Part shown: piece after piece, positions 11,199 through 22,336 of the stretch
How positions within the stretch are numbered: the stretch's first letter is position 1
Layout: each line of letters begins with the position of its first letter
Source of the DNA: Acephala macrosclerotiorum
Lineage: Eukaryota; Ascomycota; Leotiomycetes; Helotiales; Mollisiaceae
DNA: 64,000 bases
Assembly: GCA_014904845.1 (NCBI GenBank)
Contig: MU119242.1
Span: 124,001 to 188,000, forward strand
Reading direction: 5' to 3'
The notes under the pieces: model-generated
What the model saw: only the letters and a program-made list of their open reading frames with translations
Databases searched by the model: none
What the model was told of the DNA's origin: nothing
Made by a program: the position numbers and the translations under genes

Positions 11199-12315
11199 TC
11201 ATCCGTGCCGCTGAGCAGCTTCCTTGAAAGCAGCTTCCTGGATCGCAAGAAGCTGATCTGTCGTCATACCGCTTTGCTCAAGCTTGTTCGCTTTTTTCTC
11301 TCGTCCCTGTAGAAACTGTTAGCTCCACATACTCTGGAATAGTTCAAAGACAGAACATACCTTTAGCTGCTCCTTGTGCTCATTCGCAACCTCGTTGATA
11401 TCCGCCACATAGTCACCGAAGCCCAATTGCTCTAACGCCTTAGTAATGTGCTCACAAGCAATCGTCTTCTTGCTTTCCTTCTCGCTGATCTCGTTTGCTT
11501 CAGAGGAGATTAGAGTGATGAACTCGACGCAGCATTCGATGAGGAGGTCTCGAGCATCTTTTGTAAAGCCCATCCCGGATGAGGGTGGGAGGATTTCGCT
11601 GACAATCTTCTGGACAGTTGCTGAGGCATGTGTTAGCTCAAGTTCTAGTATAATAGGCATGTTTCAAGGCGAAGGGCTTGGGAGTGGTAATCGTGATCTG
11701 TAGTCGTCGAGGCTGGTGCGAGTCGAGTCCGAGGCCAGGGCGGAAGTTGGTCTTGTCGGGACGACAACATCTCAAGTAGTACGTGTTCCTTGCCCCATGT
11801 CACAGATGCAATGGAAACCTCAATAGTAAGAGATCTCGTGAACGGACACAGATGCCCACAACCTCAGGCACGATCAAAAGCCCATCACCCCACCCTCAAT
11901 TGGAAACCCGGGTAGAAGAGCACACGGAAAAGTCGGGGCATACCTTTAGGCAAACTCAAATCATCATTTCCTATATCAAAAGTTAGCATCCAGTTATCAA
12001 AACTATATGTATCAAGAGCCAAGAAAAGAATACAAGGACAGAACTATCAAAGGCTTAATGCATGGCATGTCGCTTTGGTCTTGCTGGCATCGCCAGAAAT
12101 ACAGACAAGGATAGAGCGTACAATAAAAGCTCCAAAATGTATGCCAACAGTGAATACAATACAAAGTTGCGTGTTGGATGCTGCTAGAAGACTTCACAAC
12201 AACTCGACAGGACAACATGGCGCAAAACGGCACCAAAATCAAAACAAGCAAGCGCGACCTCGAATCCAAGTACTCATGAAGGAAGGGACTCACCACCAAA
12301 TTCCTTGTCAGACAT
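11199..12315 (-). CDS. NCB2: Negative cofactor 2 subunit beta (Dr1/Ncb2), histone-fold TBP regulator
   Basis: Histone-fold protein that pairs with NC2-alpha and binds TBP on promoters, repressing or tuning RNA polymerase II initiation. Four exons: 12294..12315, 11944..11970, 11361..11620 and 11199..11306, giving 138 residues. All phases agree: MSDKEFGG|NDDLSLPK|ATVQKIVSEILPP...EHKEQLK|GREKKANKLEQSG. The histone fold spans LSLPKATVQKIV through ITKALEQLGFGDYV; the C-terminal helix carries the family's basic KGREKKANKLEQ segment. Exon 2 is only 27 nt. The first two introns are each 323 bp by this model, unusually long here; the third is 54 bp. Confidence in identity is very high; the microexon is supported by exact phase and by the conserved DDLSLPKATVQK string. 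Confidence 0.96.
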
Positions 12316-12806
12316 GATGACAATTTTTCAAAGATGAATGTTGTTTCTTCGTTATCGATTTTCGTTATCGATTATGGCGAGTATCAAGAGAGATCTCGTT
12401 GGGTATGAAGATAAACGAGTGTTACAAGGCTGTGTGGTGGGATATGGACGTGATATCAAGTTCTGGCCTTGTGTCGCGAACCCTTTTTTGGGCGGACGAG
12501 GCGTGGGTATTTATGCGAGCACCACGAGGCTGGCATTTTTTGGAGGGCGGAGCTATATGAGACGCTAACGAGAAAGGGGATTAGCGCTACGTGAAATGAC
12601 AAGGGCACAGTCACTGGGATTTTCTGACTTCACTTCGGATTTTTGGAACCTCTAAGATGAATGATCAAGCGACTCAAGAATTGATGGTATTTGTTCTTCA
12701 TTGTACAGTGGTATGGCCTTGTACATAATATACATCAAATGCCGATCCTCAGGCCAGCCAGTAAACTCCGTCATGCATATAAATACACCCTCTCCTCAGC
12801 TGCCAT
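12316..12806. other. Intergenic, no gene seen
   Basis: Upstream of NC2-beta and downstream of the mS45 gene (both minus strand). A short near-repeat 'cgttatcgatt' occurs twice around 12350-12373. No gene found. Confidence 0.55.
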
Positions 12807-14135
12807 TCAAACAGCTTGAGGAATCTTGTGTTGTCCTCTGCTTCTATCCATCAATGGCGCACCATATCTCCAGCCAGTACCCTTGAGGCCTCTTCCATCC
12901 TTGCCGGCATCATCGACCTGAATCTCAGTGAATCGATATTCCCATCTCCCGGTATCAACTCTCTTAATGGAAGCCTCCTTCTGAGCTTGCAGCGCTAAAG
13001 AAGCGTTCCTCCTTCTCTCTGCAGCAGCATCTCTAGCCTCAGCGCGCTTCTGTCGCTCTTCTTCAGACAGTCCTTCTAGCACTTCCTTGTGCATGACGGT
13101 TAACTCTGGATGTGGTACTCGATCATCGGCCGGCAACAGCTTCTTGTCGAAAACCTTCGCAGCATCTTTTCGAGTAAAATGTCTCGACTCGGAGGTAGGA
13201 AGAAAGATCTGCTGTCCGGTTGCTGCATGGACAGGAAGATCATTGATAGACTCGTGGTTTGGCTTCTCGCGCTCAGCGATTTGTCCCTGCTCAGGATCCC
13301 ATTTTGGGGCAGCCCAGTCTGTTTTAGGAAGCATGCTCTGCACGGCATCGTGATATCTCTGCGCCAGTGGTTTGCCCTGGTGCTTGATTAGCAAAGGAAT
13401 CTAAAACTAATTGCTAAAACAGAAGTTTGATGAGTTGACTATCAGAGAGGCTCGCATGCGTAAATTTTGTAACCATGTAGTTTGTCTTCAAGACTAATCG
13501 AATTTTTAAAGATCATCATAAAGTCGTGGGAGGAAATATTTCGAAGAAAGTGGAGGGATACGTACTATTCGCTTCCATTCGTGTTCAATCTCGAGAAGTC
13601 GTACGACGGCTGCTACACGGCTCATCTCAACATCGGTCTCTGCGCTTACTTCCCTCACTGACTTCCCTTCATATATGATCTTCCGCCATATGTAGTGCTG
13701 GAACGCGGATGTGAGGACAGGCTGACTGATGAATGTGCGATTCATCGGAAACGGTGCATGATCGCGTGCAGTCTCTGGCGGTATCTCCACATCCGTCTTC
13801 GCATCAGGATTCTCGGAATCATTCGACGCAGAGTCTTGCTCCCCCGTGGCCTCCTTCTTTTTGTTCTCTTGCGCCTTCTCCCTGGCTGCTTGAACCACTC
13901 TGATCAATTCACCTTGTTTGTTATATGCTCCCATATAGTTCGTCCCGTTGGGTAGCGGATTCTTGAACACCGCTCCTTGAGAATTCAGCCATCGATAAAG
14001 CTGTCGTCGTGCTCGTGTTACTCTCTGCTGTTCACTTCCTGTGGTCGAGAATTGTCGTGACGTTTGTCCGGTTCTGCATAATTGATTCACACAGGTCGTG
14101 GAAGGTATGATAGATGGACGTAATGGCGGTGGCAT
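12807..14135 (-). CDS. Mitochondrial small-subunit ribosomal protein mS45 (Bot1/Mrps35 family)
   Basis: Component of the mitochondrial 37S ribosomal subunit, specific to fungi. Exons 13566..14135 and 12807..13400 (165-bp intron) give 387 residues. Family landmarks: an N-terminal mitochondrial leader with QFSTTG, the RRQLYRWLNSQGAVFKNPLP block followed by NYMGAYNKQGEL, the ISQPVLTSAFQHYIWRKI helix, and VAAVVRLLEIEHEWKR leading into the second exon's GKPLAQRYHDAV. The C-terminal part has SEEERQKRAEARDAAAERR (basic coiled coil) and RWEYRFTEIQVDD. I chose the ATG at 14135 because it opens straight into the leader; an in-frame ATG 30 codons upstream (14225) is possible. The acceptor may lie 3n bases further downstream (before KHQGKP). 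Confidence 0.85.
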
Positions 14136-14587
14136 CTTGACCGCACTCAGTGTGTCGGGATGGCACACCGGAAGCGTTCGAAATATGCTTGAAGAAGAAG
14201 TGTGAAGCTGGTGAGCTTTTTTCAAGGGTGTTCACTAGCTCCCTTGGGCTAGCGTAAGGTTAATATCACGTGAACACTTCCCCTTTTGAATTATCGTGAG
14301 TCAGCAAAATCGGTTTGAGTCTTGCAAGCTCTAAGATCTTCTTTACGGTTATCTTTTGAAAGATCATTTCGGTGCTATATGTTGTCACAAAGTAGGAGAT
14401 GAGACTCTCTATGAAGTACATTCCGATGCTATTCTACCCTAACGCACTCCGTGCTCCACGCCTTCGTGGGTCTGGACTGATGAATTTGGGGTATATAGAG
14501 TACTGTTGATAGTTTCTACTGGGAGTGGGGAGGTTGTATTAATCGTGTCTCGCATGTCTATCCGCCATCCAACAGACCTACGGCTCC
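14136..14587. other. Intergenic, no gene seen
   Basis: Upstream of mS45 and downstream of the phosphatase gene; both on the minus strand. Nothing recognised. Confidence 0.55.
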
Positions 14588-15729
14588 TCATACCTTTTCA
14601 TGGATCGCAGGCTTCTCTACAATGAGATTCTTGCGGATCTTCTCTACATCGCTCTTGGTGAGCCCACACTTGTCGATGACATAACCTTCAGCACCGCCGA
14701 ACTTCTCATTAATCATTTTCAAAGTAGCCAACATATTTGCAGCCCTTGGAGAGTCATCAGCAATCAAAATTTCCATGCCAGCTGGGGAGACTCTTACTTG
14801 GCGGAGATGAGATTCTTCGCTCCTTCAGGGTTGCCTTTCAAAGCAGGGTTATGAGAAAGGTGCTCAAGAACAGCTTCTTTCCATTCGGTCGTCAACCCCT
14901 GCTCGGTAAGACTGTACTCATGGGCGACAACTTCATCGTCCACACCGCAAAGCGACAAGACCAAGGCACAGATGACACCAGTTCTGTCCTTCCCTGCTGT
15001 GCAGTGGACTATCAGAGGTTTTTCTGGTTCATTTGCAAGATGTAGGAGGATGGTCTTGTAAGATGGTGGGGCGTTGTTCAGAATGTCCGTGTATGCACGG
15101 GTGAATCCCTTGCTTGGATCAGTCGGACCTTCTTGCAAAAGGAGAAAAGGAGAAGGCAACTACCTCGGGACCTCCATCAGCATAATCTTGAAGTCTCGTT
15201 GCTAGAGCTTCGGGACTGTAATCCTGATCTTTGAAGACAGGCACGAAGACTCTCTCACATCCTTCCCACTCAACGACCCCGCCACGACCAGCGGCTTTAT
15301 TTCTTTCTATCTCAGGAATGGATCGTAGATCATAGATATGAGTGATCCCAAGTCTTGTCATGGTTTCCACTCCATCTTTTGTCACCTGAGATCATCTTAA
15401 CATAGAAATGAGAATGTATTTTGGTTGAACCGACCTGAGATGGCTCCCCGCATCGATAGATAACTTCTCGGCGGATCGAGTGATTTTCAGGTCCAGCAAT
15501 CTTGTATCCGCCTAAATCGCGAAAGTTGGGACTGATACTTGAATTAATTCATATTTTGCTTAATATTTTGAGGGGCTCTAAGGTATGTCTCAAGAGCCAG
15601 GCAGTGACGCCGGTGCTCAGAGCTTTCGGCAGCGAAAGGGTGCGACAAAAATACGTACATTCCTGCTACGGTTATGAAAGGTGGTTGAGGAGTATCAGTT
15701 GCTCCTTCTGGATGAATGGTTAAGCTCAT
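14588..15729 (-). CDS. IphP-type tyrosine/serine protein phosphatase
   Basis: Cysteine-based phosphatase with the P-loop HCTAGKDRTG (Cys about 168, Arg about 174; HCx5R) and the typical N-terminal NFRDLGGY. Five exons: 15659..15729, 15435..15537, 15164..15385, 14798..15108 and 14588..14744, giving 287 residues with all phases consistent. Other family signs: ITHIYDLRSIPEIERN, GFTRAYTDILNNAPPSYKTILLHL before the P-loop, and FGGAEGYVIDKCGLTKSDVEKIR at the C-terminus. The intron between exons 3 and 4 is 55 bp with donor GAG|GTAGTT and acceptor CAAG|GG; this join gives YADGGPE|GFTRAY, as expected. Substrate unknown; the family includes both protein and phosphoinositide phosphatases. Confidence 0.9.
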
Positions 15730-16070
15730 TTTGTTAGAGGAATATTGTGGTGTTCTTTGTTGTAGTTTCCAAGAGTGGAAGCCAGCGTATTGTAGGGGCG
15801 TGCCGAGGCTCGCTTGGCAAAGCCAACAATCATTTGACTCGAGCTCCGTTTGGCTTTGACAAACCATCCTTGATCAACAACAAGCACTGCATATGCAACG
15901 CCGCGAACCTATCCTATCGGCTCCTCCAGTCTAACTATCGCCCTTGAGGCTACTAAATGCGCATTTTGGAGAATAATATTGGACACTCACGTGCTCAACG
16001 TCAGATGACGTCCAATTTATCACCCATCTTGTCTTCATTGCCATATCGACCTTCTCAACATCAAGCAACC
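15730..16070. other. Intergenic, divergent promoter region
   Basis: 341 bp between the divergent phosphatase and CCDC97-like genes; probably serves both promoters. No motif singled out. Confidence 0.5.
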
Positions 16071-16786
16071 ATGCCGCATATACAAGACACCAATCCATCT
16101 CCCAAAGAGGATCCCGAAGTTGCCGCCGAGAGGAGGCAGAAAATCCGAGTCAAGAACAGACGAAAGCTTTATCTCGATCGCCACCCGTCTTATTTCACCT
16201 CTCCAGATCTCGAGCTCACTGGTAATATTCCCGAAACACCTCTTTTCTTCTTGATAGCCACATGCTTATGCGTTTAGATCCATTACTTTATGACCGATGT
16301 ATTCGGCGGTTCCAAAGCGCTGCTGAAAGGGAAGCCGACGGCAAAGCAAAAGGCTATTCCGGAGTGCTAGAAGCAGACCTCTATCGCTCAGAAGCCAAGC
16401 TCGCCGCCATTAAAGCCCAAACAGCACCGGCCACAGAAGCCTCGTCCTCGACATTCGTAGACCCTTCGTCAAACCACTCAGCAACTTCAGTACCTTTCGT
16501 GAGCTACGCACGTGGCGAGAACGGTGAAGTTTTGCCGGAAGAGGAAGACGAGGTTCCAAAGAGCAAAGAGGAAGGATTCGAAAGGTGGAAATTTGAGATG
16601 ACACTCAGATTCTTGAGCGGCGAAGATAAGGACTTCGAGTATAAGGCTGTTGATGAGAACGATGACTGGGACGCCGTGGAGAGGAGAGAAGACGAAGAAA
16701 AATGGTTTGACGACGAGGAACCCGAATGGATAGCTGATGAGAATGAGGTTACGCATGGTGGAGAAACTGGAATCCAAGATTTTTGA
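16071..16786 (+). CDS. CCDC97-like protein
   Basis: Exons 16071..16221 and 16278..16786 give 219 residues. The conserved family block is complete after splicing: RRKLYLDRHPSYFTSPDLELTD|PLLYDRCIRRFQSAAEREADG, then GYSGVLEADLYRSEAKLAAI. The C-terminal half is strongly acidic (DENDDWDAVERREDEEKWFDDEEPEW), also typical. In metazoans the family member has been linked to the SF3B/U2 spliceosome; in fungi the role is unassigned, so splicing is a suggestion only. The 56-bp intron has a GTAATA donor and TTTAG acceptor. The longer in-frame start at 15957 adds a poorly composed stretch, so I chose the ATG at 16071. Confidence 0.88.
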
Positions 16787-18430
16787 GGTCAGTGTCGCTT
16801 CACCGAAATAAAGGTCCACATGCTGGGCGTTCCATATGAACACGAAGCGAGGAAGTCAGGATGGCTACTTGTGTCCTTGCATATCATTCTACGAGGAGCA
16901 AGTCGGGGCCTTCTATCCGTTATCAATGGCAATGCTGTTGTGTCTCAGCAAATATGCCAAGAGCATGTTCCCGTTGCGGTTGTCTACGAAATGTTCACCC
17001 CTCGAATCTACAATTCGACGGATAGAGTATTAAGCCCTGAACAAGGAATGAGTTGAGATATTGGATAGGTTTCATCACAGAATTGGATGGGATTGCTTCA
17101 AGAGCAGTCAAGCAATGACTCAATAATATCCAAATATCGATGGCTGAATTGTATGGACTGCAACCACGATGCTAGTTTTAATTCTAGGTTCGTTGTTGAC
17201 ATTTGGATTACTAGTAGCAGCAAATTGCTTCCAGCTATCTTCAATCATTAGAGACCATAAGGAGATGTTAGCCGTAGCAGATTGCATGAGACCTCTCGCC
17301 ATCGACCTCTCAACACAGAAGTCGACCAACATCGAGAAAAGTAAATCACCCCCCACATGCGTTTCATAGAGAGGAGTACAGATGCAAGCAAGCCATGAAA
17401 TGCACAGGGGATGGACTCAATATATCTACTGCATTCATAATGCGAGAAACACGGTGTGTAGCGTTGCGCTACCGTTGACCCCTCGGAGATGCGGTAGTGT
17501 AACCTTGACGAAGCTAGACCAACTCGTAAATCACTTGCAGCAAATTGCGTCTGCATTGTCGTACCAAGATAATGCTTCAAAAGCGGGGTCAAAGTGGCGG
17601 TCTCCGTGCGGCTGAACAGCATTTCATCTCATTCCTGGAGACCCCAGATACGAATCGTTCCAGGCGAGGCGACATCGCGATATCGGTGCAGCTCTCGCCA
17701 GATTTCCAGACAGCCTCACCTTTTTCTGGTCTGGAAGGTACCGGTTAATTCGGTCACCAAAGCCCCGTCCTGCAGTCAGTGAGCCCGGAAAAGCAAACGG
17801 ACGGGTCGACGTCACAGTCATTGGACGCCACCTGCATGAGTTTTCATGCACGTTGTCCAGAACAGCACAATCTCGCCCGAGAATCGCGAGTGGCGCCGAC
17901 CCCCTTTGATTAGCACATGAGGCAAATCTTCGGTGTCCCATCATTTGGCCATGAATAGCAGCCTTACATTCCGTGGCTGTTGTGGAGCACGTGAGATCCA
18001 GGGTTGATGCGATGAACCTCCAATAAGCAAAATACACCGCAATCTCACCACGTATCGACTGAAATGCTTCGCCCGACCAAGGCGTGGACAACGGCAATTG
18101 GAAGCAAGTGAACCAATTCGAGGGACTTTTCGTTTTCTTCATGTCAGTCCACGGAGAGTTGTGGTGATCGTTTCGAGAGAGGTATAAAGTGGGGATCAAA
18201 GCGTTTTCCCCTCCCGAGTGGAACCCACTGATTATGTACGTTGCCGCCAACGACGAACGATGCAGTATTCTTGGTGAAACCAAGAGTGAGGACCTCTTTC
18301 TTTCGTTTTGGTCTTTCTTTTCTTCGTCTCGTCTGAATATATGCAAACACTTCGGGAACGACACTGTCGCCCGAGAAGCAAGGTGATGCTTCTTCGCTTC
18401 ACCGTCATTTCATCTTGAAGAGCTTTGAAG
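16787..18430. other. Long intergenic region, no gene supported
   Basis: 1.6 kb between two plus-strand genes. The largest ORF here (minus strand, 17624-18364) has a Cys/Arg/Ser-rich composition unlike any protein in the window and no domain. No repeat or RNA gene recognised. Confidence 0.5.
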
Positions 18431-19412
18431 ATGGGTTACAAGGCGAATTACCATGGAACATATCCCTCACAATGGAGCGAATGGGATTGGAACTTTGAAC
18501 ATCAACGATATGTTCGATATCGTCTCGTGAGCAAAGGTAATGACGATATCTTTTCTCCTCACCGCCACAACTCAAGACGGACTGACTCTGTCTCAGATGA
18601 CTATGAGTGGGACGTCTACGAAGAGCAGCCAGAACCAGAACCAGAATTCACCGAGGAATACCCCTACTCAATAAGATACCCAGAACAATACTCAGATCCC
18701 ATGGCCACATCAGAATATACCTGTACCACCGAATCAACATCCGACTTCAACGGCACGGCCTCACAATCAGATCGTGACTCCGGCTACTACTCCTCCGACA
18801 CCTTCTCTGAGGGATTCGAAGACCTCCTCGACCATCCCGAATCTTGGACCGAGAACCCTTTCGTCGCATTCGGATTCCCTCCTGCCAAGGACTCGAAAAA
18901 ACACCATCACGGTCAGAAGCAAGCAAAGCCTCGCTCCCGTTTAGGATTAAATATATCTCTCGTGAGATGAAAACTCTCTTGCCCCTCACATATCATACTT
19001 ATGAATCTTACAGACCTCACTCCATTCCGACGAGGGCTTTTCTGAACCGAATGAGAGCTGGATCACGTTATTCGGTAACAAGAATAAAGAAGTCAACATT
19101 ATTCCCAGCCTTGACCACCAGGGTAGTGGGGTATGTTATGTTTCTCATTCAGTACTGAAGGATTTGGGGTTATGGGATTCGAGGAGGATGGGAAAGGGGA
19201 GGGCGGCGTGGATTGTTGGAAGTGAGGAAGGAGAGGAGGAGAGGATTAAGATCGTGGGGAGTTGGTGTGTTAGTTGGTCGCCGACTTTCAAGGGGAATGG
19301 AAGGAAGAGTAATAAGATGCAGAGAACGACTTTCAAGGTTTTCAAGGATAAGAAGAGGAGGGTGGTGTTGGGGATGAGTCCGAGAGAGGCGAGGAAGCTA
19401 GGGATTTCGTGA
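18431..19412 (+). CDS. Acidic N-terminus with possible degenerate retropepsin-like domain
   Basis: Exons 18431..18961 and 19014..19412 (52-bp intron, GTGAGA donor, TTACAG acceptor, phase 0) give 309 residues. Residues 1-40 hold an aromatic block (YPSQWSEWDWNFEHQRYVRY). Residues 40-150 are acidic, Ser/Tyr-rich and probably disordered. From about 195 to the end the order of elements recalls a retropepsin-like fold: NIIPSLDHQGSGVCYVSH, SVLKDLGL, a beta-rich middle with GSWCVSWSP and QRTTFKVFKD, then RRVVLGMSPREARKLGI, which resembles the usual [VI]ILG-x-[DP]-x-[LA]-x-x-LG end. The catalytic D-[ST]-G is replaced by DHQG, so it is probably inactive. The second exon has no ATG of its own, so splicing is required. 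The fold is inference; the gene model is moderately secure. Confidence 0.72.
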
Positions 19413-20427
19413 CGACTTCACTCGATTGTGAGGGAAGGCCTCTCAACATGACAACAACGCGACTGAATCGAGGTCTCCGGTGACGAGCTCGATCCGAAAT
19501 CGCTCGCTATGTGTCGCCTTTCAGTCTTCTGGAAACAGCTGTTGGACACTTCCGAGAAGGCCACCCGTTATTTCTAGTAAGAAGCAGGGCTCAGACATCT
19601 CTCAAGGAAAGTAAGTCTCTGGTCGCTCGAGCTCCAACTTCTCAAGATCTCAAGAGGAGAATATTCCCCAGCGAGAGAGGACGCTCCCACCAAAAACCAA
19701 ACCCTTTGCAAGCTCATCGAAAATTCACAAAACAAAACAAAAGAGGGCAACCTCAAAAATTGTACGATACAAAATGCAGGCCGCACTTCGTTTCCTATGG
19801 GTTGGAAAAAATTTGTATTCTATTGTATTACTTCTTTGTATATATGTACTAGGATTACTCAGAGCCTCCTCGAATACTGGGAGCAGTAGGGAAGGGATCA
19901 GGATGTACAAAATGAATTATGAAGGAATGATAATGAATATTGGGCTCAACTTCGATGTCCGTTTTAAGCCGAGTGAATTTGTGATTTCTGTGTCGAGAAG
20001 GAGAGAAATCGGCGTGAGAACGCACATTTTGGGAGCATAATTATGAGAACGAGGGACTTTGGTTAATAATGGTCAAGTAGACAGAAAAGTGGAAAGCTGA
20101 ACTTCGGCCTACAACAGTTCTGAAGTGACAAAAATGGAGATGCTCATCACAAATCCTTTCGAAATATGGAAGGAAAGCTTGCCTCCCAACCTCTTCTCAA
20201 CGTTCTTATCAGGATTCCGAAAGGTAAGGTAGAGGAAGATAGTTCTCATAACGCAAGCGTTTCGTATTCAAGGTCATTGGACTTGGAATAGGGTATTTTG
20301 CAAAGCAGCAACGAATTGCAGTTGTCAACAGATATCATTAACCTATGTCTCATGTAGGCCGCCTAGAATTACACGCTCGAGCTCATTGCCATCAACCACA
20401 TCCACCCACCCTCTTCCCTTTTGTCCT
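19413..20427. other. Intergenic, convergent 3' ends
   Basis: 1 kb between the plus-strand retropepsin-like gene and the minus-strand PDH E1-beta gene. Only small ORFs of no recognisable kind. Confidence 0.55.
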
Positions 20428-21615
20428 TTACAGTCGTAACATCTTCGCGATATAGGCCTCGATCAAGGGCTCATTCGGGAAAGACATCTCCTCCAACTTC
20501 TGCGCATATGGGGTTGGCACCTCAGCACCAGTGATTCTCTGAGCAGGACCATCTAGGTAATCGAAAGCGTATTCCATAGTAAGAGCCAAGATCTCAGATC
20601 CAACACCGAAAGCAGGGAAACCGGACTCGACACAGAGCAGACGGTGAGTCTTCTTGACTGACTTAACGATAGCTTCAACGTCGAGGGGCTTGATTGACCG
20701 CAAATTAATGACTTCGCACTCAACGCCGTACTTCTTCTTGATGTTCTCAGCTGCGACGAGGGATTGACCAACACAGCGGGACAGGGTGACGATCGTGAGA
20801 TCCTTTCCAGCGCGTTCGATCTTAGCCTTGCCGAATGGGAGGACGAAGTCGTCTTTTTGTGCAGCCTCGCTCATGGGAAAGGTTTGACCGTATAGCAGTT
20901 CGTTCTCGAGGACACAGACTGGGTTGGGGTCTCGGATAGCAGCCTTCAGTAATCCTTTGGCGTCCTCTGCACTCCATGGAGTAACAACCTTCAAACCTGG
21001 TATGCTTCCGTACCAAGCTGAGTAATCTTGTGAATGTTGTGCTGCGACACCGGATGCGAAGCCGTTGGGACCACGGAATGTGATATTGCAGGGTTGGATA
21101 CCGCCGGACATGTAGTGAGTCTTTGCGGCGGAGTTGATAATTTGGTCAATGGCTTGCATGGCGAAGTTGAAGGTCATGAACTCGCACTGTTGAACACGAT
21201 TTAGCTAAAGCCCTCACCAAAACTGTAACTGACAACTTACGACAGGATGTAAACCAGCCAACGCAGCACCGACTGTCAAACCAGCAAATCCAGATTCGGT
21301 GATAGGACTATCAATGACTCTCTTGTCGCCGAATCGATCGAGAAGTCCCTTGGTAACTTTGTAGGCCCCGTTGTACTGCGCGACTTCCTCACCCAGGACG
21401 AACACCTTCGGGTTCAACTCCAATTCCTCTGCCAGAGCTTCATTCAAAGCATCTCTAACTGTATACTCCTTAACACCACTCTCGTTCGCATATCCTCTGC
21501 TTTGAACAATCGCCGGGACTCGGGGGAAAGATTGGAAAGCACTTCGGACATTAACTGGTCGCGCTGCAGATGACGACGACACAAGTCGAGATGCTGGGCG
21601 CAAGAGTCGTGACAT
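20428..21615 (-). CDS. PDB1: Pyruvate dehydrogenase E1 component subunit beta, mitochondrial
   Basis: With E1-alpha it decarboxylates pyruvate using thiamine diphosphate in the mitochondrial matrix and passes the acetyl group to lipoyl-E2. Exons 21241..21615 and 20428..21186 (54-bp intron, GTAAGT donor, AACAG acceptor, join [12 protein letters not shown]) give 377 residues. Visible: a basic leader ([20 protein letters not shown]), [71 protein letters not shown], and the transketolase C-terminal domain beginning near [11 protein letters not shown]. Length and all blocks match the family. The ATG at 21615 opens directly into the leader; an in-frame ATG 25 codons upstream also exists. Confidence 0.97.
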
Positions 21616-22336
21616 CTTGATATGTGGCCGCAGCTTGCGAAAAGAGAAGAAGAGAGAGGAATTGGAGGCTGGGAAGGATAAATTTATCAAGCTGTCAAGA
21701 AGAGCTTCCCGTTGTTGGGACGCCGACCTCAGGAAAAAGATCCCAAGATAATAATTGGCCGTAAGCTAGACTATTTTTAGGCTTAGCTTCGGAGGCCACG
21801 ATCGTTGACAAGCCTCGAATCTTAACCTCAACCTGTCATCAATCATCACAGTTTTTGAAATGTTTTAGTTGATGTTGTAATGATGCTTTATTGTTATTTG
21901 TAGTTCTTGGTTGAATTTATTCAAATTTCTTGATAAGTTCGACCCTGGACGATGCGAAATTCAACATCTTGGGTGAAGTTGTGCAGCCAGAACTGTCAGC
22001 TTGACAAGTCGTCGAAAGATCACTTCGCCTCTTTCACTTTGATATGCGTGCACTCATTATTCCTTTGAGGGGATATATCTAACACGTGTAAGGGGCAATG
22101 TTAGTTTTATCTTGACAAGTTGGACCAGAAACAGATTCAATCTGTCAGACTCAAGTTGAAAATCATCCATCATGTCTTTATTCATCATGTCTTCATTTAT
22201 CATGTCTTCATTCATCATGTTCTATACCCTGACTATGGTACCCTGATGAAACTCCCAAACCCCATGAACGCCGAAGACAAACCCGAAATGCAGTATCACC
22301 GGCCTATACCACCCTGCTACATCCATGAACTATGAC
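21616..22336. other. Intergenic with a short tandem repeat
   Basis: Upstream of PDB1 and downstream of ATG3. Apart from the 15-bp repeat at 22168-22220, nothing is recognised. Confidence 0.55.
22168..22220. repeat. 15-bp tandem repeat, about 3.5 copies
   Basis: Units of CATCATGTCTTCATT with single-base changes. It lies within 120 bp of the 3' end of ATG3. An overlapping ORF with repeated HHVFI is an artefact of this repeat. Confidence 0.9.

Noticed and set aside
17624..18364. 246-codon minus-strand ORF
   Set aside because: Composition (many Cys, Arg, Ser, His) is that of random sequence, there is no domain, and it lies over the upstream region of the 18431 gene.
22120..22335. ORF with HHVFI repeats
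   Set aside because: Produced by the 15-bp tandem repeat; no ATG context or domain.
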